Assembly (NCBI GenBank): GCA_910588905.1
Contig: CAJURZ010000030.1
Coordinates: 1,512 to 15,574 of the forward strand
Source: an uncultured Eggerthellaceae bacterium
GTDB lineage: Bacteria > Actinomycetota > Coriobacteriia > Coriobacteriales > Eggerthellaceae
DNA: 14,063 nt
Direction of reading: 5' to 3'
The notes under the pieces: model-generated
The model's input: the letters and a program-made list of their open reading frames with translations, nothing else
What the model was told of the DNA's origin: nothing
Databases searched by the model: none
Position numbers and translations under genes: made by a program
In this document: positions 1 through 7,947 of the stretch, piece after piece
Layout of the letters: every line of letters begins with the position of its first letter
Numbering within the stretch: position 1 is the first letter of the stretch

Positions 1-1
1 C

Positions 2-3000
2 ATCGCCCTGACATCGGCGCTCGGGGCGCTCGGCGTGCAGGGCGAAAGCGCCTATGCCGCCGAGAGCGCGAACCTGACGACTGGCGGCAAGATCCCATAC
101 GGCGGCTACTCCACCACCTGGATGGAGGCCGACGGCGAGATGGCCTATTGCGCCGACCCCCAATCGGCGACGCCCTCGCCGGGCAACTATGCCAAGAGCC
201 CCATCAGCGCCCCCTCCGGGCGCAGCGCCGAGGTGGTGGCGGACCTCTGGTTCGCCTACGGCAGCCCCGGGTTCGATGCGAGCCTCTGGCCGGACAAGTG
301 GTACGACGGCACCGAGATGACCTCTGCCCGCTACGCGGCCTGCGCTCACATCCTCGTGTCCGACACGTACACCTCCGACGGCTCGTACGCGCTCTACGGC
401 TGCAACGCCGACTTCAAGAGCTGGGCTAGGAAGAACGTCATCGGGTTCGGCACCGACGGAAGCATGATCAACTCGAACGCATCGGGACGCCTCATCGCCG
501 CGAGGACGGCAGAGGTTCCCTCGAACTTCGAGGCGTTCCAGCTCTACACCGGTGCTGGCACCCAGATCATCCTCTCGTTCAAGTACACCCCCTACGGCAA
601 CATCGACCTTGTGAAGGTCACGGCCAACGAGGAGATGTGCGAGGGCAACCCGCTCTACTCCGTTGAGGGCGCGGTCTACACCGTGTACCGCAACTCGGGC
701 CTCACGGACATTGCGGGCTCCATCACGACCGACAAGGACGGATGGGGCATCCTGGAGGAGCTTGAGCCGGGCGACTATTGGGTGAAGGAGACCAAGCAGG
801 CACCGGGGCATGCGATCGATCCGACCGTGTACCCGGTGAAGGTGGCCTCGGACGAGACGACTCGCGTGAACGGTCAGACCGTCTCCGACATCCCGCAGTC
901 AGACCCCGTCGGCATGCTCGTCGGCAAGGTCGACGTCGATACGGGAGAGAGCCGCCCGCAGGGCGACGCCACGCTCGCGGGAGCCCTCTTCACCGTCCGC
1001 TACTACGCGGGCGACTACGCCGATGCCGATGCGGCAGAGGCATCCGGCGCACCCGCGCGCACCTGGGTGTTCGAGACCGACGGGGACGGCTTCGCCTACC
1101 TCGCCGACGAGTACAAGCACTCGGGAGACGCGCTCTACTACCAGACCAACGGAGACGCCTCCATCCCGCTCGGCACCGTTCTCATCCAGGAGACGAGAGC
1201 CCCGCAGGGCTACAACCTCGATGACGGGCACGGCGGGGAACCCAAGGTGTTCTGCGTGCGCATAACCCCCGACGGCGCTCAGGGGGAGTCCGTCTACACC
1301 TACAACTCTCCCAAGGTGCCCGACACCATAAAGCGCGGCGACTTCCGCCTCGTGAAGGAAGTGCCAGTAGAGATCTACGACTCTCCTAACGGCGACATGC
1401 CGCAGGAGGTCAAGCGCGTACTCGTGCCCGGGGTGAAGTTCGAGCTCTACAACGACTCCGAGGAGGCCGTTCTCTCGCCCGAGACCGGCAAGCTCGTCGA
1501 GCCCGGCAACCGCGTGTGCACCATCACGGTGGATGAGAACGGACTCGCCACTACCAAGGATGACAACGCCGACGTGAACGGCTGGTCCAAGCCCTCCGAC
1601 TGGACGGGAGCGCTCGCATACGGAACCTACCGTGTCCACGAGGTGATCCCGCAAGACGTGGCGGATGCCTTCAAGGCGAAGTGGGGAAAGACGCTCCTTC
1701 CCGTGGAGGACTGGAAGACCACGATCCGCGAGGAGGGCCAGTACGACCCGCCGCAGCTCGTGAGCGACCGCATCCCGCAGACCCCCCTCAAGGTCGTGAA
1801 GGTCGACGCCGAGACTGGCAAGCAGGTTCCGCTTCCCGTGAGCTTCCAGCTTGAGGACGCGAGCGGCAACCTCGTCACCTACACCTCCCATTACCCCGTG
1901 GCCGAGACCATCGACACCTGGACGGCCAACGAGCGCGGCGAGCTGACGTTGCCGATGCTGCTCGAAGAGGGCGATTACACGCTCAGAGAGGTCCAGGCAC
2001 CCCACGGCTACGTGAAGGAGCTTGAGGGCAAGGCGTTCCATGTCGGCGAGGCCTACAACGGCTGGGAGAACCCGCTCGTCATCGAGTTTGCGAACGCTCC
2101 CCAGAAGGCGACCATTACGGTCGCCAAGACCGACTCCTGGACGGGAGGGGCCGTGGACGAGTCCGTCTACATCGTGAAGGCGGCGGAGACCATCCAGACG
2201 CCCGAAGGCACCATCCGCGCGCACGAGGGCGAGATCGTAGCCACCCTCACGACCGGCGATGACGGAAAGGCGACCACGCCCGAGCTCTACCTCGGCACCT
2301 ACACGGTCTACGAGGCCAAAGCCAAGGACGGCTACGCGCTCGACATCGTCGAGAAGACCGTGGCTCTCGAATATGCGGGCCAGGAGGTGGCCGTCTACGA
2401 CCACGAGGAGGCCGTGACCGACACGCCCACCGACCCCGAGATCAAGAAGGTCGACGCGCTCGATCCCGACAAGCCCGTAGCGGGAGCCGTGTTCCATGTC
2501 TGGAACGACGAGGGAACCTTCGACGAGGAGACGACTACCGATGAGAACGGGGCCATATCGCTCGCCTACGCGAAGCACGGAAGCTACCACATCCAGGAGG
2601 TTGCGGCGCCCGAAGGCTACGTGATCGCCGACCTTGACGAGGAGGGAAACCCGACCGTCACCGACTTCGCGGTGAACGACCAGGGCATGATCGAGTGGGA
2701 CGAGAGCGGTGCCATGGCGCAGACGCACGAGTTCACGCTTGAGAACATGCCCAAGACCATGAAGACGACCGCCACGGATTCCGAGAGCGGAACCCACGAG
2801 GGGCAAGCCCGCGAAGAGCTCACCATCGTGGACACCATCGCATACACGGGCCTCTTCCCCGGAAACGAGTACACCGTGAGCGGAACCCTCATGGACAAGG
2901 CAACGGGAGAGCCCGCGCTCGACGATGAGGGCAATAAGATCACGGCGTCCACCACGTTCACGGCAGAGGAATCCTGCGGCACTGTAGACGTAATCTTCAC

Positions 3001-3706
3001 CTTCGCGGGCATGGGCCTCGCAGGCAAGTCGCTCGTCGCGTTCGAGACGATGGAGTTCGAGGGGTACGAGTACATGGTCCATGCCGACATCGACGACGTG
3101 GAGCAGACGGTCGCCATAGTGGACATCGCCACCCAGGCGCGCGACGCCGAGACCGGCACCAACGTCGGCACCATCGGCGAGCACGTGAAGCTCATCGACA
3201 CGGTTGCCTACACCGGGCTCGCGCCTGGCAGCACCTACAAGCTCTTCACCATGCTCATGGACAAGGCGACCGGAAACCCGCTCACGGGCGATGACGGCCT
3301 CCCTGTCGTGGGAACGACCGAGTTCGTGCCCGAGACCCCGGACGGCACCATCGACGTCGAGGTCGAGATCGACACGCGCGAGCTCGCAGGCCACGACATC
3401 GTGTTCTTCGAGAAGCTCGCGGACGCACAGGAGAACATCGTCGCCACCCACGAGGACATCGACGACGACGGCCAGACCGTGAGCTTCCCCGAGCCGGAGC
3501 CCGTGCCTGAGCCCGAGAATCCTGGAAAGGGATACCCGAAGACCGGAGCGTTCGCGGAGGTCGATCCCGTCACGGCCAGCGTCGCGGTGATCCTGCTCTG
3601 CGGCATCGCCGGTGCGACCTATGCCTACGTCCGTCGCTCCCGCAAGCAGACCGACGCCATCGAAAAGATAGAAGAGGAAGCGCTGACGGCAGCCGACGAG
3701 GATTAA
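2..3706 (+). CDS. LPXTG-type surface adhesin with CnaB and VaFE repeats (5' partial)
   Basis: This is a large cell-wall-anchored surface protein of the SpaA/CnaB and VaFE-repeat type. The reading frame is open to the left window edge. The first codons (IALTSALGALG, then AYA before AES) look like the end of a signal peptide with a cleavage site, so the GTG at 35 is not the true start. Numbering from that GTG: residues about 15-185 form an N-terminal globular head, followed by six CnaB-like domains at about 188-270, 292-425, 433-545, 585-680, 692-785 and 801-895. Each has a Lys near its first strand (for example LVKV, LVGKVD, IKKVD) and a Glu in the last (VKETKQAP, IQETRAP, LREVQAP), as needed for isopeptide crosslinks. 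Two VaFE-type repeats follow at about 908-1024 (LVAFET) and 1032-1150 (IVFFEK). The C-terminus has a YPKTG sorting signal (1167-1171), a membrane helix and RRSRK. The sortase gene lies directly downstream. Likely roles are adhesion or mating contact. Confidence 0.92.
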   Translation: MALTSALGALGVQGESAYAAESANLTTGGKIPYGGYSTTWMEADGEMAYCADPQSATPSPGNYAKSPISAPSGRSAEVVADLWFAYGSPGFDASLWPDKWYDGTEMTSARYAACAHILVSDTYTSDGSYALYGCNADFKSWARKNVIGFGTDGSMINSNASGRLIAARTAEVPSNFEAFQLYTGAGTQIILSFKYTPYGNIDLVKVTANEEMCEGNPLYSVEGAVYTVYRNSGLTDIAGSITTDKDGWGILEELEPGDYWVKETKQAPGHAIDPTVYPVKVASDETTRVNGQTVSDIPQSDPVGMLVGKVDVDTGESRPQGDATLAGALFTVRYYAGDYADADAAEASGAPARTWVFETDGDGFAYLADEYKHSGDALYYQTNGDASIPLGTVLIQETRAPQGYNLDDGHGGEPKVFCVRITPDGAQGESVYTYNSPKVPDTIKRGDFRLVKEVPVEIYDSPNGDMPQEVKRVLVPGVKFELYNDSEEAVLSPETGKLVEPGNRVCTITVDENGLATTKDDNADVNGWSKPSDWTGALAYGTYRVHEVIPQDVADAFKAKWGKTLLPVEDWKTTIREEGQYDPPQLVSDRIPQTPLKVVKVDAETGKQVPLPVSFQLEDASGNLVTYTSHYPVAETIDTWTANERGELTLPMLLEEGDYTLREVQAPHGYVKELEGKAFHVGEAYNGWENPLVIEFANAPQKATITVAKTDSWTGGAVDESVYIVKAAETIQTPEGTIRAHEGEIVATLTTGDDGKATTPELYLGTYTVYEAKAKDGYALDIVEKTVALEYAGQEVAVYDHEEAVTDTPTDPEIKKVDALDPDKPVAGAVFHVWNDEGTFDEETTTDENGAISLAYAKHGSYHIQEVAAPEGYVIADLDEEGNPTVTDFAVNDQGMIEWDESGAMAQTHEFTLENMPKTMKTTATDSESGTHEGQAREELTIVDTIAYTGLFPGNEYTVSGTLMDKATGEPALDDEGNKITASTTFTAEESCGTVDVIFTFAGMGLAGKSLVAFETMEFEGYEYMVHADIDDVEQTVAIVDIATQARDAETGTNVGTIGEHVKLIDTVAYTGLAPGSTYKLFTMLMDKATGNPLTGDDGLPVVGTTEFVPETPDGTIDVEVEIDTRELAGHDIVFFEKLADAQENIVATHEDIDDDGQTVSFPEPEPVPEPENPGKGYPKTGAFAEVDPVTASVAVILLCGIAGATYAYVRRSRKQTDAIEKIEEEALTAADED

Positions 3707-3733
3707 ACCGACCCTTCGCGCAAGCGACAGGAA

Positions 3734-3752
3734 TCTTAGACGGGAGCTAAGA
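3734..3752 (+). repeat. Short inverted repeat after the adhesin gene
   Basis: TCTTAG and CTAAGA form a 6-bp stem around a 7-base loop (ACGGGAG), 28 bases after the adhesin stop and just before the terminator hairpin. There is no T-run after it. It may be part of a two-hairpin 3' end that protects the adhesin mRNA, or it may be chance. Confidence 0.4.
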
Positions 3753-3758
3753 CAGGCA

Positions 3759-3792
3759 GGGTGGGGCGCTCGATGGGCGTCCCACCCTTTTT
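3759..3792 (+). terminator. Intrinsic terminator between adhesin and sortase
   Basis: GGGTGGG (3759-3765) pairs with CCCACCC (3781-3787). Further pairing inside (CGC with GCG) is possible, and TTTTT follows at 3788-3792. This has the form of a rho-independent terminator. The sortase Shine-Dalgarno sequence starts only about 7 bases later, so read-through past a partial terminator would give much adhesin mRNA and little sortase mRNA. Confidence 0.8.
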
Positions 3793-3810
3793 CGAAACAA
3801 GGAGCAAAAG

Positions 3811-4488
3811 ATGAAGAGAATCAGAAAGGCGGCAAGGGTCACGAGCGTGATCGTAGCTGCCATCCTCACGGCACTCGCCGTCACCGTCTTCTGCGCGCCG
3901 GAAGAGGACCGCGTAGCGCTGATCGATGCGTTGGAAAGCGTGAGCGACCGGGAGGAACCCGGAAGGCAGATCGATTGGGACAGCCTCCCTGCAGAGATCA
4001 TCGCATGGGTGGAAGTGCCCGGCACGGGAATAGACGAGCCGATCGTGCAGGCCACGCCCGATTCCCCGAACGCATACCTCCACAGAGACGTGTTCGACCA
4101 AGGGGCGTACGGGACGCCCTACATAGACTGTGATTGCACGATAGATTCCAGATTCGTCGTGGTCTACGGCCACCATATGTCCGACGGAACTACGTTCGCA
4201 GAGTTCGCCGACTTCGTCGACGAGGGGTTCGCCCCGGAACACAGTCGCATCATCGTCTACAAGCGAAGCGGCGAGACGCTTGAGCTTGAGGTCTGCGCGG
4301 TAGACATCGTGAACGCCAGCAATGAGAGATTAGTGATCGATCAGGAGGAGGGCTTTGAGGAGATTGTCGGAACGCCGGATTTGCAGCTAACAGATACATA
4401 CGACGCAAGCCAGCTCTTCGCTTTTACCACCTGCTCCTATCAAACATGGAATTCTCGGACGATCGTCTACGCGCAAATAGCCAATTAA
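3811..4488 (+). CDS. srtB: Class B-type sortase
   Basis: This is a membrane-anchored transpeptidase that cleaves a C-terminal sorting signal between Thr and Gly and links the protein to the cell wall or to another pilin. The 225-aa protein has an N-terminal membrane helix at about 9-28. The catalytic triad is visible: His in VVYGHHM (H121), Cys in FTTCSY (C208) and Arg in NSRTIVYA (R216). The YGHHM motif and the spacing fit class B, as does the overall length. The start is fixed by AAGGAG six bases upstream of the ATG. It follows the YPKTG adhesin, its probable substrate, behind a terminator hairpin. The last third of the gene, from about 4320, is visibly A+T-richer than the first part, which may mark an old recombination junction. 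Function is fairly sure; the exact class is likely. Confidence 0.92.
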   Translation: MKRIRKAARVTSVIVAAILTALAVTVFCAPEEDRVALIDALESVSDREEPGRQIDWDSLPAEIIAWVEVPGTGIDEPIVQATPDSPNAYLHRDVFDQGAYGTPYIDCDCTIDSRFVVVYGHHMSDGTTFAEFADFVDEGFAPEHSRIIVYKRSGETLELEVCAVDIVNASNERLVIDQEEGFEEIVGTPDLQLTDTYDASQLFAFTTCSYQTWNSRTIVYAQIAN

Positions 4489-4584
4489 CGATGCTGAAAC
4501 CCGAAAACCGTATGTACCATTATCGCCCAGCTCAACATCAAAACCACTGATACCATTGAAATGCCAATACATTAAGGAGGGCTT

Positions 4585-5577
4585 ATGAAAAGCAAAATTG
4601 TGGCTTGCGGTCTAATGGCTGCTTTGGCGTGTTTTGCGCTTACTGGGTGCGACAACACGCCTCCAGAAATAGTTGGGCTTGACGAGGAAAACGTAGAGGT
4701 GATGTGCGGGACAGAGTTCAACCTCAACGACTACATTAGAGACAACATCGAAGGCGTCACCGACGAAACGGATGACGGGACTAAGGAATATGGTCTTGAC
4801 GAACTAGATTACAGCATCACCTGCGATGGCGATATCTACGATAGCGAGACCGGCGCAATCGATACTGGGGAATTCGGCGATTACAATGTGACCTTGTCGG
4901 TTAAAGACGAAGCCGACAACGAGGCAAGCAAGTCGTTCACGTTGACGCTCAATCCAATAGAGGTTCAAAAAGGATTCTATGTATACAAGCAAGAGTTCAG
5001 CGACAACTTCGATTTGATGGGCTATGCGAGCTTTGAAAACAAATCGAGAGTCCCCATCGATATCGATGAGGTTGAATTCCAGTACTTCGACAAAGACGGC
5101 GTGACGATCACAGGAACGGATATGGTCGACTTGGCACCCAAGTACTTAGCAGGGTCGCAAACCGGATACGCCATGGATACGTTTTCGGGCACAAATGCGA
5201 CTCTGACAGCCGAGGACGAAGTTCAGGAAATCCAAGTCAACATCGATTACAGCAGAGCTGCGTCTGAGGACGAAACCACTTTGGAGGTTGGCGAGATTAC
5301 TCGTATCGACAACTATCAATACGACACTACCCATTTCGCTGCAGAAGCCGTTTTGACAAATCCGCATAACAGGGATGCCGAATACTACACATTCCTCGTA
5401 GGCATGTATGATGCTGAAGATAAACTGATCGCTGTCACGAACAGCTTCGATACCACCCCCATCAACGCTGGCGGGAAGGCCAGAGTGACAGCCGGATGGC
5501 TTCCAGATTCACGACTCAAGCCAGATGCTACTGTCCGAATGCAAGGAGCGGCCTGCGTTACAAAGTTCGCAGACTAA
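4585..5577 (+). CDS. Predicted lipoprotein with an Ig-like domain
   Basis: This 330-aa exported lipoprotein has a classical lipoprotein signal peptide with the lipobox LTGC at 19-22, so the mature protein would start at C22 and be anchored on the outer face of the membrane. Residues about 25-123 look like a bacterial Ig-like/DUF5011-type beta-sandwich (PPEIVGL at the start, GEFGDYNVTLSVKDEADN near the end). The rest contains two stretches that resemble FxLYD-type beta domains, at about 137-200 (GYASFENKSRVPI) and 238-310 (AEAVLTNPHNRDAEYY). No enzyme motif is visible. A strong Shine-Dalgarno (AAGGAGG) sits just upstream of the ATG. The gene is followed by a terminator. Its codons are A+T-richer than those of the adhesin. 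It is 96 bases downstream of the sortase gene, and the two may be cotranscribed. Domain names are from memory of the folds and need a profile search. Confidence 0.85.
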   Translation: MKSKIVACGLMAALACFALTGCDNTPPEIVGLDEENVEVMCGTEFNLNDYIRDNIEGVTDETDDGTKEYGLDELDYSITCDGDIYDSETGAIDTGEFGDYNVTLSVKDEADNEASKSFTLTLNPIEVQKGFYVYKQEFSDNFDLMGYASFENKSRVPIDIDEVEFQYFDKDGVTITGTDMVDLAPKYLAGSQTGYAMDTFSGTNATLTAEDEVQEIQVNIDYSRAASEDETTLEVGEITRIDNYQYDTTHFAAEAVLTNPHNRDAEYYTFLVGMYDAEDKLIAVTNSFDTTPINAGGKARVTAGWLPDSRLKPDATVRMQGAACVTKFAD

Positions 5578-5603
5578 GGCACGAAAGTCGGTATAACGAT
5601 CTA

Positions 5604-5634
5604 AGAGCCGGGAGATTTCCTCTCGGCTCTTTTG
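5604..5634 (+). terminator. Intrinsic terminator after the lipoprotein gene
   Basis: AGAGCCGGGAG (5604-5614) pairs with CTCTCGGCTCT (5620-5630) in an 11-bp stem that includes one G-U pair. The loop is five bases and a short T-run follows. It lies between two convergent genes: the minus-strand gene ends at 5637, and that strand also carries the stem, with an A-run on its upstream side. The hairpin may therefore stop transcription from both sides, but the minus-strand T-run is poor. Confidence 0.8.
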
Positions 5635-5636
5635 CG

Positions 5637-7133
5637 TTAGTGAGAGTCGATATAGCCTACCTTGCCGAATCCGATAACGCCTCGTTTCGGAAAGCTAATT
5701 CGGTAAGTATCGACAGACGTCGGATCGAGGCGCAAGACATCTGGAGAAAACTTATCGATAGAGGCTGAATCTGGCATGAACCTCTCATACTCGAAAACCT
5801 CGATGCCTAAAGACTCAAGTGTGGATTCCGGTAGTTCGTAATCTTGGTCGACGATTCCAAAAAAGGTAATACCCTTTTCGACAGCGAACGACATGAGCAA
5901 GCTTTGCCCAGCGTTGTATGTAATGCCCCCCACTGCGGAGCCGACGAAGCTGCCCAGCAAGTATCCGATCATCGGGACCATCGGAAGAGCAGCTTGGCTA
6001 ACAGCGCCTCCCGCCAACGCGACGGCAGAGACGAAAGTATCCCTGACGACGGCATCGGCGAACTCGCGATTGTCCATCTCTCCTTTGGCCACCTTCACGC
6101 CGTTTCTGATTGCGTTCACAGCGACCACGGTGGCGCTGGCGACGATGGAGGGATTAAGGTCTTTTGCGGATTCGCCAAGAAGGCCCGAATGCATCGCCTC
6201 TACGATCGCGGAGCTGATGCTTCCTGTTACAAAAGCCGCACCGCTATTCGTCGCCAAATCCGTTCCTGAATCTTGAAGCCGATCCAGGTCTACCTCGCCA
6301 GTTGCGACCAATTCCTCCACACAGGAGACAAGGAGCGGCCCCGCCTTCAGAACCGCCGCTATCATCGCGGCAGACATGCCCGCCTTAATAGAAGACGCCA
6401 GAATGTGCCTTGCATTTATCATCTGGTCCATGGAGATACCATAGTCTTCGAGATTGAGATTGCCTTCTTTGGCTTCCCGTGCAATTTGTTTTGATTCCTC
6501 GCGAGAGAATGATTTCGAGGCGACGCCCCTCCGATCCTCAACGACCTCGGTGAGGTTCTCCTTGGTCTCCACATATCGCCGTGCATTCGACTTTCTCGTT
6601 ACGGATTCCTTCGCAGCTTTCCTATCCAGAAAAAGCTCAGCATCCGCTGTCTGGTCTTTCGGTATGACGCGCCCCATGCCCTTGTATATCGGGCTGTTGG
6701 GGTCTACGTCACCCTGGGCGATGACATGTGCGGCACCTGCTTTCGTGGATGGATTATTAGAGGCCTCCCGATAGGTCACCGACTGAGCTCTTGCGCTCTT
6801 CGCCCCGTCGGCATAGAACTTGACTTGGAATTCCTCTCCCGTGTTCAGCACGATATCCGGAGAAGCGAAAGAGGTGACCCTCGGGACAGTCGCACGGTTT
6901 TCGGACTCGGACAAAATCGCATCGATGTTGAATGTATGCGCGAGCAGATATTCGGCAATATCGCCGCTAAGAAAATCCACCGATTTGTTGGTGCCTAGCA
7001 CCTCTATCGCCTCGGCTAGGGCAGCGATCTCCTCCTCGGCCAACACGATGCGCTCTGCGGAGCCGTTAGCCGCAATCTGAGCACCAGCGTTCTGCGCAAA
7101 GTATTCAAATCCCTCGACGAATCCCGCATCCAT
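5637..7133 (-). CDS. Uncharacterised 498-aa protein: nuclease-like motif plus hydrophobic C-terminal half
   Basis: I cannot name this gene. Its 498 residues divide into two parts. The N-terminal part has a possible PD-(D/E)xK nuclease core of the Mrr-like QxK variant: E61 in a helix (DIAEYLLAHTF), D93 in SPDIVL and Q103-V-K105 in EEFQVKFY. A conserved-looking IPKDQ follows at 157-161, then a charged helical stretch (165-235). From about 245 to 428 the protein is rich in Gly, Ala and Val. Hydrophobic segments lie at about 250-270, 298-312, 330-342, 366-380 and 384-404, suggesting a membrane bundle or pore. The tail ends FPKRGVIGFGKVGYIDSH. The start codon lies one base after the stop of the 223-aa gene, so the two are almost surely one translationally coupled operon. 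Nuclease activity is inference from three residues. A purely membrane-acting effector is the main alternative. Confidence 0.85.
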   Translation of the reverse strand: MDAGFVEGFEYFAQNAGAQIAANGSAERIVLAEEEIAALAEAIEVLGTNKSVDFLSGDIAEYLLAHTFNIDAILSESENRATVPRVTSFASPDIVLNTGEEFQVKFYADGAKSARAQSVTYREASNNPSTKAGAAHVIAQGDVDPNSPIYKGMGRVIPKDQTADAELFLDRKAAKESVTRKSNARRYVETKENLTEVVEDRRGVASKSFSREESKQIAREAKEGNLNLEDYGISMDQMINARHILASSIKAGMSAAMIAAVLKAGPLLVSCVEELVATGEVDLDRLQDSGTDLATNSGAAFVTGSISSAIVEAMHSGLLGESAKDLNPSIVASATVVAVNAIRNGVKVAKGEMDNREFADAVVRDTFVSAVALAGGAVSQAALPMVPMIGYLLGSFVGSAVGGITYNAGQSLLMSFAVEKGITFFGIVDQDYELPESTLESLGIEVFEYERFMPDSASIDKFSPDVLRLDPTSVDTYRISFPKRGVIGFGKVGYIDSH

Positions 7134-7134
7134 C

Positions 7135-7806
7135 TTACTCGCCCAAGAACTCCGTCAGCCCATCCATATACAATATCAGGGTCAAAAGCGAGTACTGCTG
7201 ATCCTTCGCTTCGGCGGCCTGAAGCATATCGCCCGCTTTCGCCAGAGCCTGACCGGCCATGTTCACCGCAGCTTGTCCATGGATTGCGGCAGCGGACGCA
7301 ACCCCGAGAACAGGCGAAAGGAAGGCCAAGGGAACAGGAAGCAGGGCGATGGCGTCATCTGGCTTCGCTTGCTGGTTTTGCTGCTCGGCTTCAGACGGGC
7401 TGAAGTGAAGATCGAGCTCCTTCTTGAAGGTCTTGCCGTATTTCTCGCAGAGCTCCTTGAATTCGCCGTAGTTGTCCTTGTTGAGGCTCCCGTCATCTAC
7501 GAGCATATATGCCTGCGAGCCCAGCCAACCGTAGCTCATTCCGACGGCATAGAACTTGACGTTCATATTACTACGGGCTTCTCTGGCGCTCTCGTTGTCG
7601 CCGATGAAGAGAATATGGTTAGTTGATTTCAGGCAATTGAAATTGTCCCTGTAGTGCTTTTCGTCCCAAACGACGGCATCGACCGAGCCGTCCTTCGTTC
7701 CAATCTGCTTGTCATCAGAATCGTCGAATGCGCTTATCAGTTGCTGCAGGTAGGTTGCATATTTCCTGTCAGACTCATTGCTGACGATAATCAAAGTCTT
7801 CTTCAT
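7135..7806 (-). CDS. Uncharacterised 223-aa protein with a TIR/Rossmann-like N-terminus
   Basis: This is the first gene of a coupled pair. The start is set by a good Shine-Dalgarno (GGAGGA) four bases before the ATG. Residues 1-130 begin with a beta strand (KKTLIIVSN), a helix starting with tyrosine and leucines (RKYATYLQQLISAF), and further strands at VDAVVW (42-47) and HILFIGD (64-70). This alternating pattern resembles TIR-like or other Rossmann-type folds. No catalytic Glu or Walker motif can be assigned with confidence. A YGWLG motif lies at 92-96. The C-terminal part is linked by a Gln-rich stretch and carries a hydrophobic segment at about 152-175 (ALLPVPLAFLSPVLG), then helices to the end. 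From memory, similar sequences occur in Firmicutes as hypothetical proteins. A sensor or signalling partner for the 498-aa protein is plausible but unproven. Confidence 0.85.
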   Translation of the reverse strand: MKKTLIIVSNESDRKYATYLQQLISAFDDSDDKQIGTKDGSVDAVVWDEKHYRDNFNCLKSTNHILFIGDNESAREARSNMNVKFYAVGMSYGWLGSQAYMLVDDGSLNKDNYGEFKELCEKYGKTFKKELDLHFSPSEAEQQNQQAKPDDAIALLPVPLAFLSPVLGVASAAAIHGQAAVNMAGQALAKAGDMLQAAEAKDQQYSLLTLILYMDGLTEFLGE

Positions 7807-7874
7807 CTAATCCTCCAGTTTTATCATAGAGACAATTGTATTCCAGATATCAGCGGAAGACCGATGCAGCTCGG

Positions 7875-7880
7875 TATAAT
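7875..7880 (+). promoter_or_regulatory. Possible -10 box for the 102-aa gene
   Basis: TATAAT lies 67 bases upstream of the plus-strand 102-aa ORF, inside the 140-base divergent gap. No convincing -35 hexamer is found 16-18 bases before it, so this is a weak call. Confidence 0.35.
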
Positions 7881-7930
7881 GCATGGCAACCATATCAGTC
7901 ACTATGCTATCGGATCTTACATCGTGACGC

Positions 7931-7947
7931 TGTCCCATAAAGGGACA
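7931..7947. repeat. Perfect inverted repeat overlapping a start codon
   Basis: TGTCCC and GGGACA form a perfect 6-bp inverted repeat around ATAAA. The right arm ends on the A of the ATG at 7947 and covers the only Shine-Dalgarno-like AGGG. In RNA it would hide the ribosome site of the 102-aa gene. In DNA it could be an operator between the divergent genes. Confidence 0.5.

Noticed and set aside
899..3451. A very long open frame on the minus strand (850 codons) opposite the adhesin gene
   Set aside because: It is the mirror of a G+C-rich coding frame. Its translation is rich in His, Val, Gly and Arg with no domain pattern, and the plus strand has clear CnaB/VaFE domains and a sorting signal.
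5844..6276. Plus-strand frames opposite the 498-aa gene
   Set aside because: These are shadows of the minus-strand gene. They have no ribosome sites and overlap one another.
7807..7938. A 43-codon minus-strand ORF (up to 64 codons) ending in TAG directly before the ATG of the 223-aa gene
   Set aside because: The stop-start contact is striking and the end (HRSSADIWNTIVSMIKLED) looks helical, but there is no ribosome site before any of its starts. It fills the divergent promoter gap, and its last codons are simply the Shine-Dalgarno of the next gene. It could be a leader peptide, but support is too weak.
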